IMG/VR virus record: IMGVR_UViG_3300031857_000465
Location: 1 to 40,431 of that record
Reading direction: 5' to 3' (one strand)
Length of the DNA: 40,431 bases
DNA from: a virus
How positions within the stretch are numbered: the first letter of the stretch is position 1; every line of letters starts with the position of its first letter. Below the pieces are notes generated by a model. That model did not search any database, had not been told where the DNA came from, and saw only the letters and a list, made by a program, of their open reading frames with translations. Made by a program: the position numbers and the translations under genes. This document shows positions 26,969-34,645 of the stretch, one piece after another.

Positions 26969-27418
26969 ATGGCTCTTAAACCAGATCGTATCGAACATTT
27001 AACTGATATTTCATTTTTCATGAACACAACAGCAGAAAGAGGCGGCGTTGCCAGTTTTGTTACTGGTGGTGTTGGTGTCTCTATGGACGATGCTGATGCT
27101 GTTGTAGCTTATGCTGCTGCTGTATCTGGTAGCGTACCAGCCGGTATTCTACTCAATGATGTTGTTGATCTTGATCTAACAAGACAGCATATCAACTGGC
27201 ACAAAGATGAAGTTCAGGTTGGTGGCAAGGTCACTCTTCTAAGAGTTGGTCAGGTCACAACAGATAAAGTAACTGGAAATCCATCTGCTGGTGATGCTGC
27301 TTATGTTGGAGTTAGTGGTGCAGTTTCCACAACATCAACAAATGCTGTTAAAATCGGTACATTCCTTAGCGGTAAGGATGCTGATGGTTATGCTAAAGTC
27401 GCAGTCAACATTCAGTAA
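26969..27418 (+). CDS. Capsid decoration-like protein (149 aa)
   Basis: Starts 2 bp after the scaffold stop behind AAGGGAGAATAAC. Glycine- and alanine-rich, beta-dominated sequence (GGVASFVTGGVGVSMDDAD..., VAVNIQ end) with the segment GNPSAGDAAYVGVSG, typical of small head decoration or stabilising proteins encoded between scaffold and capsid genes. Codon use is shifted towards C/G relative to neighbours, as for highly made proteins. Confidence 0.7.
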   Translation: MALKPDRIEHLTDISFFMNTTAERGGVASFVTGGVGVSMDDADAVVAYAAAVSGSVPAGILLNDVVDLDLTRQHINWHKDEVQVGGKVTLLRVGQVTTDKVTGNPSAGDAAYVGVSGAVSTTSTNAVKIGTFLSGKDADGYAKVAVNIQ

Positions 27419-27440
27419 TTAAGAAACGGAGAAATAAACA

Positions 27441-28451
27441 ATGTCAGCTAATACTAAGTCATTTCAACCCACTCCAGAACTAACTGACCTCTTAGTTCGC
27501 TCTGGTTCACTGAATAAAGAGGAGGCTTTAGCCGCAAATTCGGAGTTTGCAAAAGCCCTAGAACTTCCACTCCGTCAGGGTATCCTAAATGGTAATATTC
27601 TAGATAACATTTTTGAGCCAATCGTTCTTGCTCAAAGTGCCACTCCAGAATTTCCATTAGATTTCATTGCTCCAGGCACTGAGAAGGATTTTGTGGCTTA
27701 CACAATTCCTAATCATGGCTATATTCCAGAGCGCCATGTTGAGGGTGATTATGTTATGGTGCCAACATATGATATTGGTGCCAGCATTGATTATCTTCTA
27801 AAGTATGCTCGTGACGCTCGTTGGGACGTTGTTGGTCGTGCTATGGAAGTTATGGAAGCTCAATTTGTTAAGAAGATGAACGACGACGGCTGGCATACGC
27901 TACTTGCTGCTGGTGTTGATCGCAATATCGTAGTATTTGATAGCGATGCTGATAGTGGTCAGTTTACCAAGAGATTAGTTTCTCTTATGAAGACAGTTAT
28001 GCGTAGAAACGGTGGTGGCAACAGTGCCAGTAATAACCGTGGTATGCTAACTGACCTTTATGTTTCTCCAGAAGCAATGGAAGACATTCGCAACTGGGGT
28101 CTAGATCAGGTAGACGAAATTACTCGTCGTGAGATTTATGTTGCTGCTGATGGTACACTTAATCGTGTATTCGGCGTCAATCTACATGATCGTGATGAGC
28201 TTGGCGAAGGTCAAGAGTATCAACTATTCTTCGACAATGTGCTCACTAGCACACTACCAGAAGGTGACGTTGAACTAGTAGTTGGTCTTGATCTACGCAA
28301 GAGAGATAGTTTCATAATGCCAGTTCGTCAAGAAGTTCAAATCTTCGAAGACGATACTCTTCATCGTCAGAAGAGAGCTGGTTTCTATGGTTGGGGCGAA
28401 CAGGGCTTTGCTGTTCTAGACAATCGTAGAGTTCTACTCGGATCTCTCTAA
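27441..28451 (+). CDS. Major capsid protein, HK97 fold (336 aa)
   Basis: ATG 27441 behind AACGGAG. Alpha-rich N-arm, then a P-domain-like part (QFVKKMNDDGWHTLLAAGVD, MLTDLYVSPEAMEDIRNW) and a C-terminal strand-rich part (LVVGLDLRKRDSFIMPVRQEVQ...RQKRAGFYGWGEQGFAVLDNRRV) that is the usual end of HK97-fold capsid proteins. The GC-shifted, optimised codons contrast with neighbours and suit the most abundant virion protein. A terminator follows. Confidence 0.9.
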   Translation: MSANTKSFQPTPELTDLLVRSGSLNKEEALAANSEFAKALELPLRQGILNGNILDNIFEPIVLAQSATPEFPLDFIAPGTEKDFVAYTIPNHGYIPERHVEGDYVMVPTYDIGASIDYLLKYARDARWDVVGRAMEVMEAQFVKKMNDDGWHTLLAAGVDRNIVVFDSDADSGQFTKRLVSLMKTVMRRNGGGNSASNNRGMLTDLYVSPEAMEDIRNWGLDQVDEITRREIYVAADGTLNRVFGVNLHDRDELGEGQEYQLFFDNVLTSTLPEGDVELVVGLDLRKRDSFIMPVRQEVQIFEDDTLHRQKRAGFYGWGEQGFAVLDNRRVLLGSL

Positions 28452-28484
28452 TCTCATTGAGATTAATACTCAAAAAGTAAGATG

Positions 28485-28513
28485 GGCTGGCCTTGTGCCA
28501 GCCTTTCTTATTT
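28485..28513 (+). terminator. Rho-independent terminator after the capsid gene
   Basis: GGCTGGC-CTTGT... pairing with GCCAGCC, then TTTCTTATTTT. A second small hairpin AATCTC-ATT-GAGATT is at 28450-28464. Confidence 0.82.
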
Positions 28514-28517
28514 TATA

Positions 28518-28525
28518 GGTGTATA
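28518..28525 (+). promoter_or_regulatory. Proposed late promoter box GGTGTATA (4)
   Basis: GGTGTATATCTATAATAG, just after the capsid terminator and 41 bp before the next gene. Confidence 0.55.
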
Positions 28526-28565
28526 TCTATAATAGAAATCATATTACTCACACGGGGACAGACTT

Positions 28566-29093
28566 ATGGCATGGCAAGAACAATTAACCATTATAGTACG
28601 CACCCTCATTAATGATCTAGGCCCAACATATACTTATGATGATTCTAGAATAGAACAATGCCTAGTGGTTGCAGCAAAATATGTTCAATTTGATGTGGTT
28701 TTAGATCATAGTTATGCTGTGGATGTGGTTAATCTTAGTATTAGTCCAGATCCTACACTAGATAATGATGATATTTTTATTAGTTTAGTTAGTCTCAAAG
28801 CTGCCTGTATTATTGATCAGAGCAATTTTAGAACCAAGGCCGCACTAGAAGGCATTAGGGCTGCTTTAGGACCAGCTAGTTTATCTGTTGGTGGTAATAT
28901 TACTGGTTGGAAACATATTATTGAGCATGGTCCGTGCGCTCTATATGACGATCTGGTTGAACACTGGGATGTGGCCAATGCTAGTGCTGTTAGAGCCATA
29001 TTTAGTCCATTTATTGGGAATAATTTTGATCCTCAGAATCTTAATAATCCTGACTATAATCATAGTAGATTTAAAAATAATCAATTTTATTAA
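28566..29093 (+). CDS. Head-tail connector/neck protein (175 aa)
   Basis: ATG 28566 behind CACGGGGACAG. The N-terminal helices (MAWQEQLTIIVRTLINDLGP...DDSRIEQCLVVAAKYVQFD) match the type of small adaptor proteins that bind the portal ring in contractile-tail phages. Position right after the capsid gene supports a neck role. Specific homolog not recognised. Confidence 0.6.
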   Translation: MAWQEQLTIIVRTLINDLGPTYTYDDSRIEQCLVVAAKYVQFDVVLDHSYAVDVVNLSISPDPTLDNDDIFISLVSLKAACIIDQSNFRTKAALEGIRAALGPASLSVGGNITGWKHIIEHGPCALYDDLVEHWDVANASAVRAIFSPFIGNNFDPQNLNNPDYNHSRFKNNQFY

Positions 29094-29103
29094 TAGGTAA
29101 CAT

Positions 29104-29634
29104 ATGAATCCTTTTGCTGGTATTATCACATCACAGTTTAAACAAACTTTTAAAGATGCTATATCGGCACTATTGGAAAATACAGCTTTAACTGTACCAT
29201 GTAAATTATATTTTGAGAATACTAAATTGAGTGATTGTCCAAACTGTGTTTATGATCCTATTAGTCAAAGATCCAGTAATATTTATCAAACCGGTGGACC
29301 ATTACCATTTGTCAATGGTCAGATTTGTCCATATTGTACTGGGGCTGGTAGTTTGAGCTTTTCTGCTGATGAAACAGTTTACTTGGGTATTATTAAACCA
29401 GTATTTTTTGGTATGGATCAATTAGAATTAAATAATGTTAATTTTGTTGATGGCATGATACAGTCATTGTGTTCTATTAGTTTATATCCTAAACTTAAAA
29501 ATGCATCATATATTATTGTGGATACTAATATTGTTGATATCACTAACACTAAATTTATACGATATAGAGATCCTATTCCTGTGGGTTTTGGTGATAATTC
29601 ATTTGTTATAACTACTTGGCAGAATGTACAATAA
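29104..29634 (+). CDS. Neck/tail-connector protein with Cys4 group (176 aa)
   Basis: 10 bp after the previous gene. It contains DCPNCVYDP and QICPYCTGAG, two C-x-x-C pairs about 33 residues apart that could bind one zinc, in an otherwise beta-rich protein. Zn-stabilised small structural proteins occur in phage necks. The stop overlaps the next ATG (TAATG), showing tight coupling. Confidence 0.6.
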   Translation: MNPFAGIITSQFKQTFKDAISALLENTALTVPCKLYFENTKLSDCPNCVYDPISQRSSNIYQTGGPLPFVNGQICPYCTGAGSLSFSADETVYLGIIKPVFFGMDQLELNNVNFVDGMIQSLCSISLYPKLKNASYIIVDTNIVDITNTKFIRYRDPIPVGFGDNSFVITTWQNVQ

Positions 29635-30278
29635 TGGTATACATACCAGCTTCATTAGATTTGGTAGATACTCAGGCTCAAATAATTAATAATATATTAC
29701 AAGCATTGGTTCCGCAGGTTGATAAGTACTTTAAAAAAACACTGAAGGCAGTATCACCAAAGATTCAAGCTGTTGTTATAGATGCTATTAAGGCTGCACC
29801 AGAATATCAATCATTACTCTCAGGACAGTTAAAGGCTGAATTTGGTTTACCGGATAGCGACACTAGACTAAACAGTATTATGGGTTTTTGGCAAAATATT
29901 AACGTGGAATACAAGACCATTACTGTTGGTAGATCGGTATTAAAGGGTGGCTTTGTTATTAATATGATTAAGCGAGATTTTAGTGATATAATTAATAGCT
30001 CAGTAGCAATACTTACCACAGAGAAAGGCACCGATCTTAATTGGTTGGAATGGCTATTGCTGTTTGGTAATCAAACCATTATTAAAGACTATAATGTAGA
30101 ATTAGGACCAAATCCACGATCTCGCACAGGCATGGCAGTCATGAAAGGTGTAATATCAGGTAAGTGGTCTGTTCCTGCTGAATATTCTGGCACTATTAAT
30201 AATAATTGGATTACTCGTTCTATAGATAGTATAGAAGGCGAGATTCAAAATATACTACTAAAGGCATTTAAGGATTAA
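29634..30278 (+). CDS. Putative neck protein (214 aa)
   Basis: Start set at ATG 29634 by the TAATG overlap; the upstream TTG is less likely. N-terminal amphipathic helices (ASLDLVDTQAQIINNILQ..., KVISPKIQ-like repeats) and a central GFWQNINVEYKTI strand, then YSGTINNNWITRSIDSIEGEIQNIL. Reminiscent in size and place of neck proteins such as T4 gp14, but not securely assigned. Confidence 0.55.
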   Translation: MVYIPASLDLVDTQAQIINNILQALVPQVDKYFKKTLKAVSPKIQAVVIDAIKAAPEYQSLLSGQLKAEFGLPDSDTRLNSIMGFWQNINVEYKTITVGRSVLKGGFVINMIKRDFSDIINSSVAILTTEKGTDLNWLEWLLLFGNQTIIKDYNVELGPNPRSRTGMAVMKGVISGKWSVPAEYSGTINNNWITRSIDSIEGEIQNILLKAFKD

Positions 30279-30281
30279 TCA

Positions 30282-31322
30282 ATGTCATTTCAATATAACA
30301 ATGAAAAATTTAGTGGAGTAAGCAGCATTGGTGAAAAGCTAATGTTAGCTCAGATAGAGAATAATATTAAGTCCTTTTTAGATTGGGGATTTTTGAATAT
30401 TGGTGGTTTTATTAATGTAGAAAGATCACAGAATAATATTTATGGTAATCCACTAGCCAAATTAAAGCCTACCACTGATCCTAATTATCAGAATGGTCAA
30501 GTATGGCAAACTATGAGAAAAGATTGGATATGGGAACAGGATATAACATTTAGTAAGTGTGTTCCTCCTGTGGGACAGGAAATACCTAATTCTAGTCCGT
30601 GTCCTCCAGAGTATCACCAAACATCATCACCAACATTAATTACTGGTATTTATATTAATAATATTTTTTATCCATTAAATACTTCGGGATCTTATGCTTA
30701 TAAAGTAGACTATATTAATAGTAGAATTATATTCAATAGTCCAGTATCCACTAGCTTAAATATAGAGATGGAATATTCTTATAGATGGATACAAGTATAT
30801 AACTATGATAGTGCGAGATGGTGGCAGCAATTACAGTATAAAACTGATGAAAACGCGGCTCACTTTAATCAAATTAGCAAGGGCGATTTTAGTATATTTA
30901 GTAATAATAGAATTCAATTACCAGCTATTATTATTGAGTCTATTGCTCGCGGATTGTCTAAGCCTTTTCAATTAGGTGATAAATCTTTAATTATGAAACA
31001 AGAAGTTATGTTACATATTGTGGCCGAAAATATGTCTAGTAGAAATACTATTATTGATATACTAAGACTACAACAAGATAAATTTATACGTATGTATGAT
31101 ACTAATCTTGTTATTAGAGATAATGTTCAGCCATTTAATATTGATGGAACACTTAATAATGATCGTTTAAATTATAGTGAACTTTTAACTAATAGTAATT
31201 ATTATTGGTTAAATAGTAGATTGACCGATATTTTTGCTTCTGGCGTAGAATCTTTTAGTCCATTTTTATCAGAGGCTAATGTGAAACTCACAGTTGAGAT
31301 AATTTCACAAATTAATAATTAG
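30282..31322 (+). CDS. Tail completion/terminator-like hypothetical (346 aa)
   Basis: 3 bp after the previous gene. Mixed beta sequence with KSFLDWGFLNIGGF near the start and a helical NMSSRNTIIDILRLQQDKFIRMYDTN segment. Located between neck genes and the tail tube, where tail terminator or completion proteins are encoded; longer than the usual 150-200 residues, so possibly a fused or distinct protein. Confidence 0.5.
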   Translation: MSFQYNNEKFSGVSSIGEKLMLAQIENNIKSFLDWGFLNIGGFINVERSQNNIYGNPLAKLKPTTDPNYQNGQVWQTMRKDWIWEQDITFSKCVPPVGQEIPNSSPCPPEYHQTSSPTLITGIYINNIFYPLNTSGSYAYKVDYINSRIIFNSPVSTSLNIEMEYSYRWIQVYNYDSARWWQQLQYKTDENAAHFNQISKGDFSIFSNNRIQLPAIIIESIARGLSKPFQLGDKSLIMKQEVMLHIVAENMSSRNTIIDILRLQQDKFIRMYDTNLVIRDNVQPFNIDGTLNNDRLNYSELLTNSNYYWLNSRLTDIFASGVESFSPFLSEANVKLTVEIISQINN

Positions 31323-31323
31323 T

Positions 31324-31331
31324 GGTGTATA
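31324..31331 (+). promoter_or_regulatory. Proposed late promoter box GGTGTATA (5)
   Basis: GGTGTATATTTGATTACA, 44 bp before the tail tube gene. Confidence 0.55.
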
Positions 31332-31374
31332 TTTGATTACAGTACAATCTTATTTTTATTAATGGAGAGTTCCC

Positions 31375-32358
31375 ATGGCAAATAAAAGAATTTTTTATGC
31401 TAGTCACGCCGTTGCCGTTAATAGTGGCGTAGTTCAGGGCGCCCAAAGCGTATCAGTAGATACTAATTTTAATCTGGAACAGGTTTTCCAGCTAGGTCGT
31501 CTAGAGGTTTATGATAATATTCAAACAGATCCTGAAGTTCAAGTTACCATTAATAAGGCACTAGACGGACATAAGCTTATTTGGACGCTTAGTTTAGCGA
31601 ATCACGTTGCTCCACCAGCTACTGATGGATGTATTGTTGTTCATGCTAATGATAAATCCAGTGTTAGTCTTACTGTTGGTAGAGAAGAAGACTCTGTGGT
31701 AGATGACGCTTTTGCTACTTCATACATTAATATGACAGGATGTTTCGTAGATTCTTTAACATATACTTTCCCTGTTGAGGGTAATTTTACTGAAGAAGTT
31801 ACATTTGTTGGAAGTCATAAGGCTCATACATCCGCTACTGATGGACCAGCAAGTGCAAATCCACAAGTCTTGTTGGGTGGTATTGGTGGCGTTCTTCGTA
31901 GACAAAACTTTAATCTAGGTAATACTTTAAAGCTACCAGTAGAAGTTCAGAATCGCAAATTGAGTAATGTAACTATTAGCACTAGTTTTAATAGAGAAAA
32001 AATGTTTGCTCTTGGACAGTTTTCGCCATTTCATCGCTTTGTAAACTTTCCTATTGAAATTACCACAACTTTTGATGTAATTGCTGAAGACGTTGCTGAT
32101 GGTGGCAATGCTCTATTTGATGAAATTACTACAAATTGTAGTGGTCGTGGATATCAGAAACAGAATATCTATATTCCAATTTGCGATGTTTCTGGTAATA
32201 TAATATATGCATTTAATCTTGGTAGTGGAAATGCTCTACAAAGCATTAGTTATAGTGGTGGAGATACTGGTGGTGGAAATGTTACTGAAACATTCACCTA
32301 TATTGGCTATAACACATTGTGTATTTATGATGAAAATGGAGATAATAATATTCAGTAA
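31375..32358 (+). CDS. Major tail tube protein (327 aa)
   Basis: ATG 31375 behind GGAGAGTTCCC, with its own late box. Beta-rich with VQGAQSVSVDTNFNLEQVFQLGRLEVYDN near the start and paired repeats of strand motifs (EDSVVDDAFATSYINMTGCFVDSLTYTFPVEGNFTE), the style of tail tube proteins that declare a baseline shape and stack as hexamers. Codons are moderately optimised. No separate sheath gene is seen before the tape measure, so the tail type is uncertain. Confidence 0.72.
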   Translation: MANKRIFYASHAVAVNSGVVQGAQSVSVDTNFNLEQVFQLGRLEVYDNIQTDPEVQVTINKALDGHKLIWTLSLANHVAPPATDGCIVVHANDKSSVSLTVGREEDSVVDDAFATSYINMTGCFVDSLTYTFPVEGNFTEEVTFVGSHKAHTSATDGPASANPQVLLGGIGGVLRRQNFNLGNTLKLPVEVQNRKLSNVTISTSFNREKMFALGQFSPFHRFVNFPIEITTTFDVIAEDVADGGNALFDEITTNCSGRGYQKQNIYIPICDVSGNIIYAFNLGSGNALQSISYSGGDTGGGNVTETFTYIGYNTLCIYDENGDNNIQ

Positions 32359-32378
32359 GCAATTAAAATAGGACTAAT

Positions 32379-33407
32379 GTGGACTTTGATAATGAATATA
32401 TCCTTTATAGGATATGCAATGGATATTACTATATAAAAGTAGATAATATAGATTATAAAATAGTAGCGCCAGATATTTCTAGTAAGTATCTGGCTCATAC
32501 TATTTATATAGATATTATTAATAATGATAAGTATGATAATTTATGGTTATCATCTAAAACTATTGAAAAATTATTATCTGTTAATAATTTATGGAATAGT
32601 GAACAAGAAAGTAAACTAGAGGATATCCAAAAGTCTTTAGATAATACTAAAATACAGTATTATTTAAATTTTTTTATTCACGATATTAAAGCTGAACTAA
32701 AAAAAGCCATTAGTAGTATTAATCAGAATATTATAGAATTACAATCTAAAAAACACTATTTTGATTATCTGACTTTAGAAGCATATGCACAAAATATTAA
32801 AAATCAATATCTGTGTTCAACCATGGTGTATAGGAATGGTACTAGGATTTTTAGCTCTAATATAGAAGATTTGGACTTTGATCTTTTAGGGAAAATTATT
32901 CCAGAAATATACAAGAATACCATAGGACAATACGAACTTAAAAAATTAGCTCGTAGTGAAATTTGGAGAAGCTATTGGACATCTAATAAAGATAATGTAT
33001 TTAGTGGACCGGTAATTAATTGGACAGATGAGCAAAGATCACTAGTAAATTTTACTAGAACGCTAGACGCAATTAGAGAACATATGGAAGCTCCTGATAA
33101 TGATATTATTGAAGATGATGATGCATTAGATGGTTGGATGTTGCATCAGCACGAAAAAATAACTAAAGAAAAGAAAACACAACACATTACAGAAAAATAT
33201 AATCTTAAGGATAAAGCAGGTCAAGAGGTATTTATTTTAGAATCTAATAAACAAGCACAGAAAGAAATTTTTGCATTAAATGATCCTCAAACTCGACGAG
33301 ACCTAAAAGTCGCTAATAAACTATTAGATCAAAAAGGCACCCTTCAGGAATATGAAATACCTCATGTACAAAGAGAACTTAGAAATCAACTAAACAGTAG
33401 GAGATAA
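32379..33407 (+). CDS. Hypothetical protein, tail-assembly region (342 aa)
   Basis: GTG start at 32379 behind AGGA. The N-terminal third is beta-rich and very Asn/Asp/Tyr-rich; the rest is helical and basic (QKSLDNTKIQYYLNFF..., IREHMEAPDNDIIEDDDALD..., KEIFALNDPQTRRDLKVAN). It may be a chaperone or tail-tip assembly factor; location is the only guide. A GGTGTATA box occurs inside it (about 32824). Confidence 0.55.
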   Translation: MDFDNEYILYRICNGYYYIKVDNIDYKIVAPDISSKYLAHTIYIDIINNDKYDNLWLSSKTIEKLLSVNNLWNSEQESKLEDIQKSLDNTKIQYYLNFFIHDIKAELKKAISSINQNIIELQSKKHYFDYLTLEAYAQNIKNQYLCSTMVYRNGTRIFSSNIEDLDFDLLGKIIPEIYKNTIGQYELKKLARSEIWRSYWTSNKDNVFSGPVINWTDEQRSLVNFTRTLDAIREHMEAPDNDIIEDDDALDGWMLHQHEKITKEKKTQHITEKYNLKDKAGQEVFILESNKQAQKEIFALNDPQTRRDLKVANKLLDQKGTLQEYEIPHVQRELRNQLNSRR

Positions 33408-33408
33408 T

Positions 33409-33708
33409 ATGAATATAGATAATAAATTAATTAATGATATAGAAAAAAGAATGAGAACACTAATGATAGGATCTATTGCAAGATTTGAGGAGTCTTTTGG
33501 ATATTTATGGAAGCATGGTGATGAACCATCAACCAAACAAGAAAATTTATTTAGGGATAAATGGGAGGATTTAAGATATGAATTATTAAACCATGGTAAT
33601 CATCAGATTAGATCTGCTGTTAATGAATTACGATCATATGTAAATAATCAAAATAAATATAATTATAGTTATAATTTTGTAATCAAACCAAAGAATAAGG
33701 AGAAATAA
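33409..33708 (+). CDS. Small hypothetical protein (99 aa)
   Basis: 2 bp after the previous gene, ATG behind AGGAGATAAT. Fully helical and basic at the end (RMRTLMIGSIARFEESFG..., NHQIRSAVNELRSYVNNQ...VIKPKNKEK). Such small helical proteins before the tape-measure gene are often tail assembly chaperone components. No frameshift relation to the next gene was seen. Confidence 0.55.
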   Translation: MNIDNKLINDIEKRMRTLMIGSIARFEESFGYLWKHGDEPSTKQENLFRDKWEDLRYELLNHGNHQIRSAVNELRSYVNNQNKYNYSYNFVIKPKNKEK

Positions 33709-33709
33709 G

Positions 33710-34558
33710 ATGTTTAGTACTATTTTTACTGTAAATATAGATGGTAATGATAAAGAGTTTGAAATCAAAGCTACTAATCTACATGATCAAAGAGAGGCCC
33801 AAAAGATTTATAATCAGGCTTTTTCAGATGCTGTAAAATCTGGTTCTATAGTCCGAGCCAGACTAGACGATTTACTAAAAGAACAAGGACTATGGGACGA
33901 GAAAAAAGAAGTGCAATTTGTTACTATTCAAAAACAAATAGCAGATAAGGATAAGGCGCTATCAAAGGGTGGCATATCGTTAAAACAGGCCAAAGGTATG
34001 GCCCTTGAGATTAAAACCCTAAGAGATGAACTAAGAGAACTAATCTCTGTTAAAACTAATCTGGATACTCATACGGCCGAAGGTCAAGCTGATAATGCCC
34101 GATTTAATTATCTAGTTTCGGTATGTGTGGTGTATAATGATACTAAGAAGCCATATTTTAAGAGTTATGACGACTACCTCAATAGGTCAACAGACCCCGT
34201 TGCTTTATTGGGTGCTCAAAAATTAGCCTCTTTAATGTATGGTTTAGATAGTGACTATGAGAAAAAATTACCAGAAAATAAATTTTTACTCAAATATAAA
34301 TTGGTAAATGATAATTTGGAACTCATAGACGATAAGGGTAGATTAGTTGACGCTGATGGTAGATTAGTTGATAAATTTGGGAGATATATTAACGAAGAAG
34401 GAAAATTCGTTGATAAGGATGGAAATTTGGTTGATGATAGTGGTGAGTACATAGTTGATTTTCAACCATTTTTAGATGATAATGGTAATCCTATAGTGGA
34501 AACTAATAATGCTGAGACTACACAATCAACACAGGAATCTTCAGCAGAAGCATCATAA
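33710..34558 (+). CDS. Tail assembly chaperone-like protein with 7-residue repeats (282 aa)
   Basis: Next to the tape-measure gene. N-terminal 50 residues are beta-alpha (FSTIFTVNIDGNDKEFEIKATNL), typical of tail chaperones, then a helical middle. Residues 204-263 contain at least six tandem 7-residue units of the form x-V-D-x-x-G-R (DDKGRLV, DADGRLV, DKFGRYI, NEEGKFV, DKDGNLV, DDSGEYI), which would fold as a short beta-solenoid or calcium-binding run. The end is Thr/Ser/Gln-rich and disordered. Confidence 0.6.
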   Translation: MFSTIFTVNIDGNDKEFEIKATNLHDQREAQKIYNQAFSDAVKSGSIVRARLDDLLKEQGLWDEKKEVQFVTIQKQIADKDKALSKGGISLKQAKGMALEIKTLRDELRELISVKTNLDTHTAEGQADNARFNYLVSVCVVYNDTKKPYFKSYDDYLNRSTDPVALLGAQKLASLMYGLDSDYEKKLPENKFLLKYKLVNDNLELIDDKGRLVDADGRLVDKFGRYINEEGKFVDKDGNLVDDSGEYIVDFQPFLDDNGNPIVETNNAETTQSTQESSAEAS

Positions 34559-34586
34559 ATTTCTCTTACAATTATTTTATCAATTG

Positions 34587-34627
34587 CAATTATCCACACC
34601 TGTCCTAGTGACTGCTGTGGATAGTTG
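34587..34627 (+). other. 12-bp hairpin with inverted DnaA-box-like sequences
   Basis: CAATTATCCACA pairs with TGTGGATAGTTG. The left arm contains TTATCCACA, the DnaA box consensus; the right arm is its inverse with one difference. It lies 19 bp upstream of the tape-measure start. No U-run follows, so it could be a translation control hairpin. Confidence 0.6.
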
Positions 34628-34645
34628 TGTATTTGGAGGTATATA

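Noticed and set aside
33409-34645. Programmed frameshift joining tail-chaperone genes
   Set aside because: The genes are separated by normal stops, gaps and ribosome sites, and no slippery heptamer was seen at the junctions.
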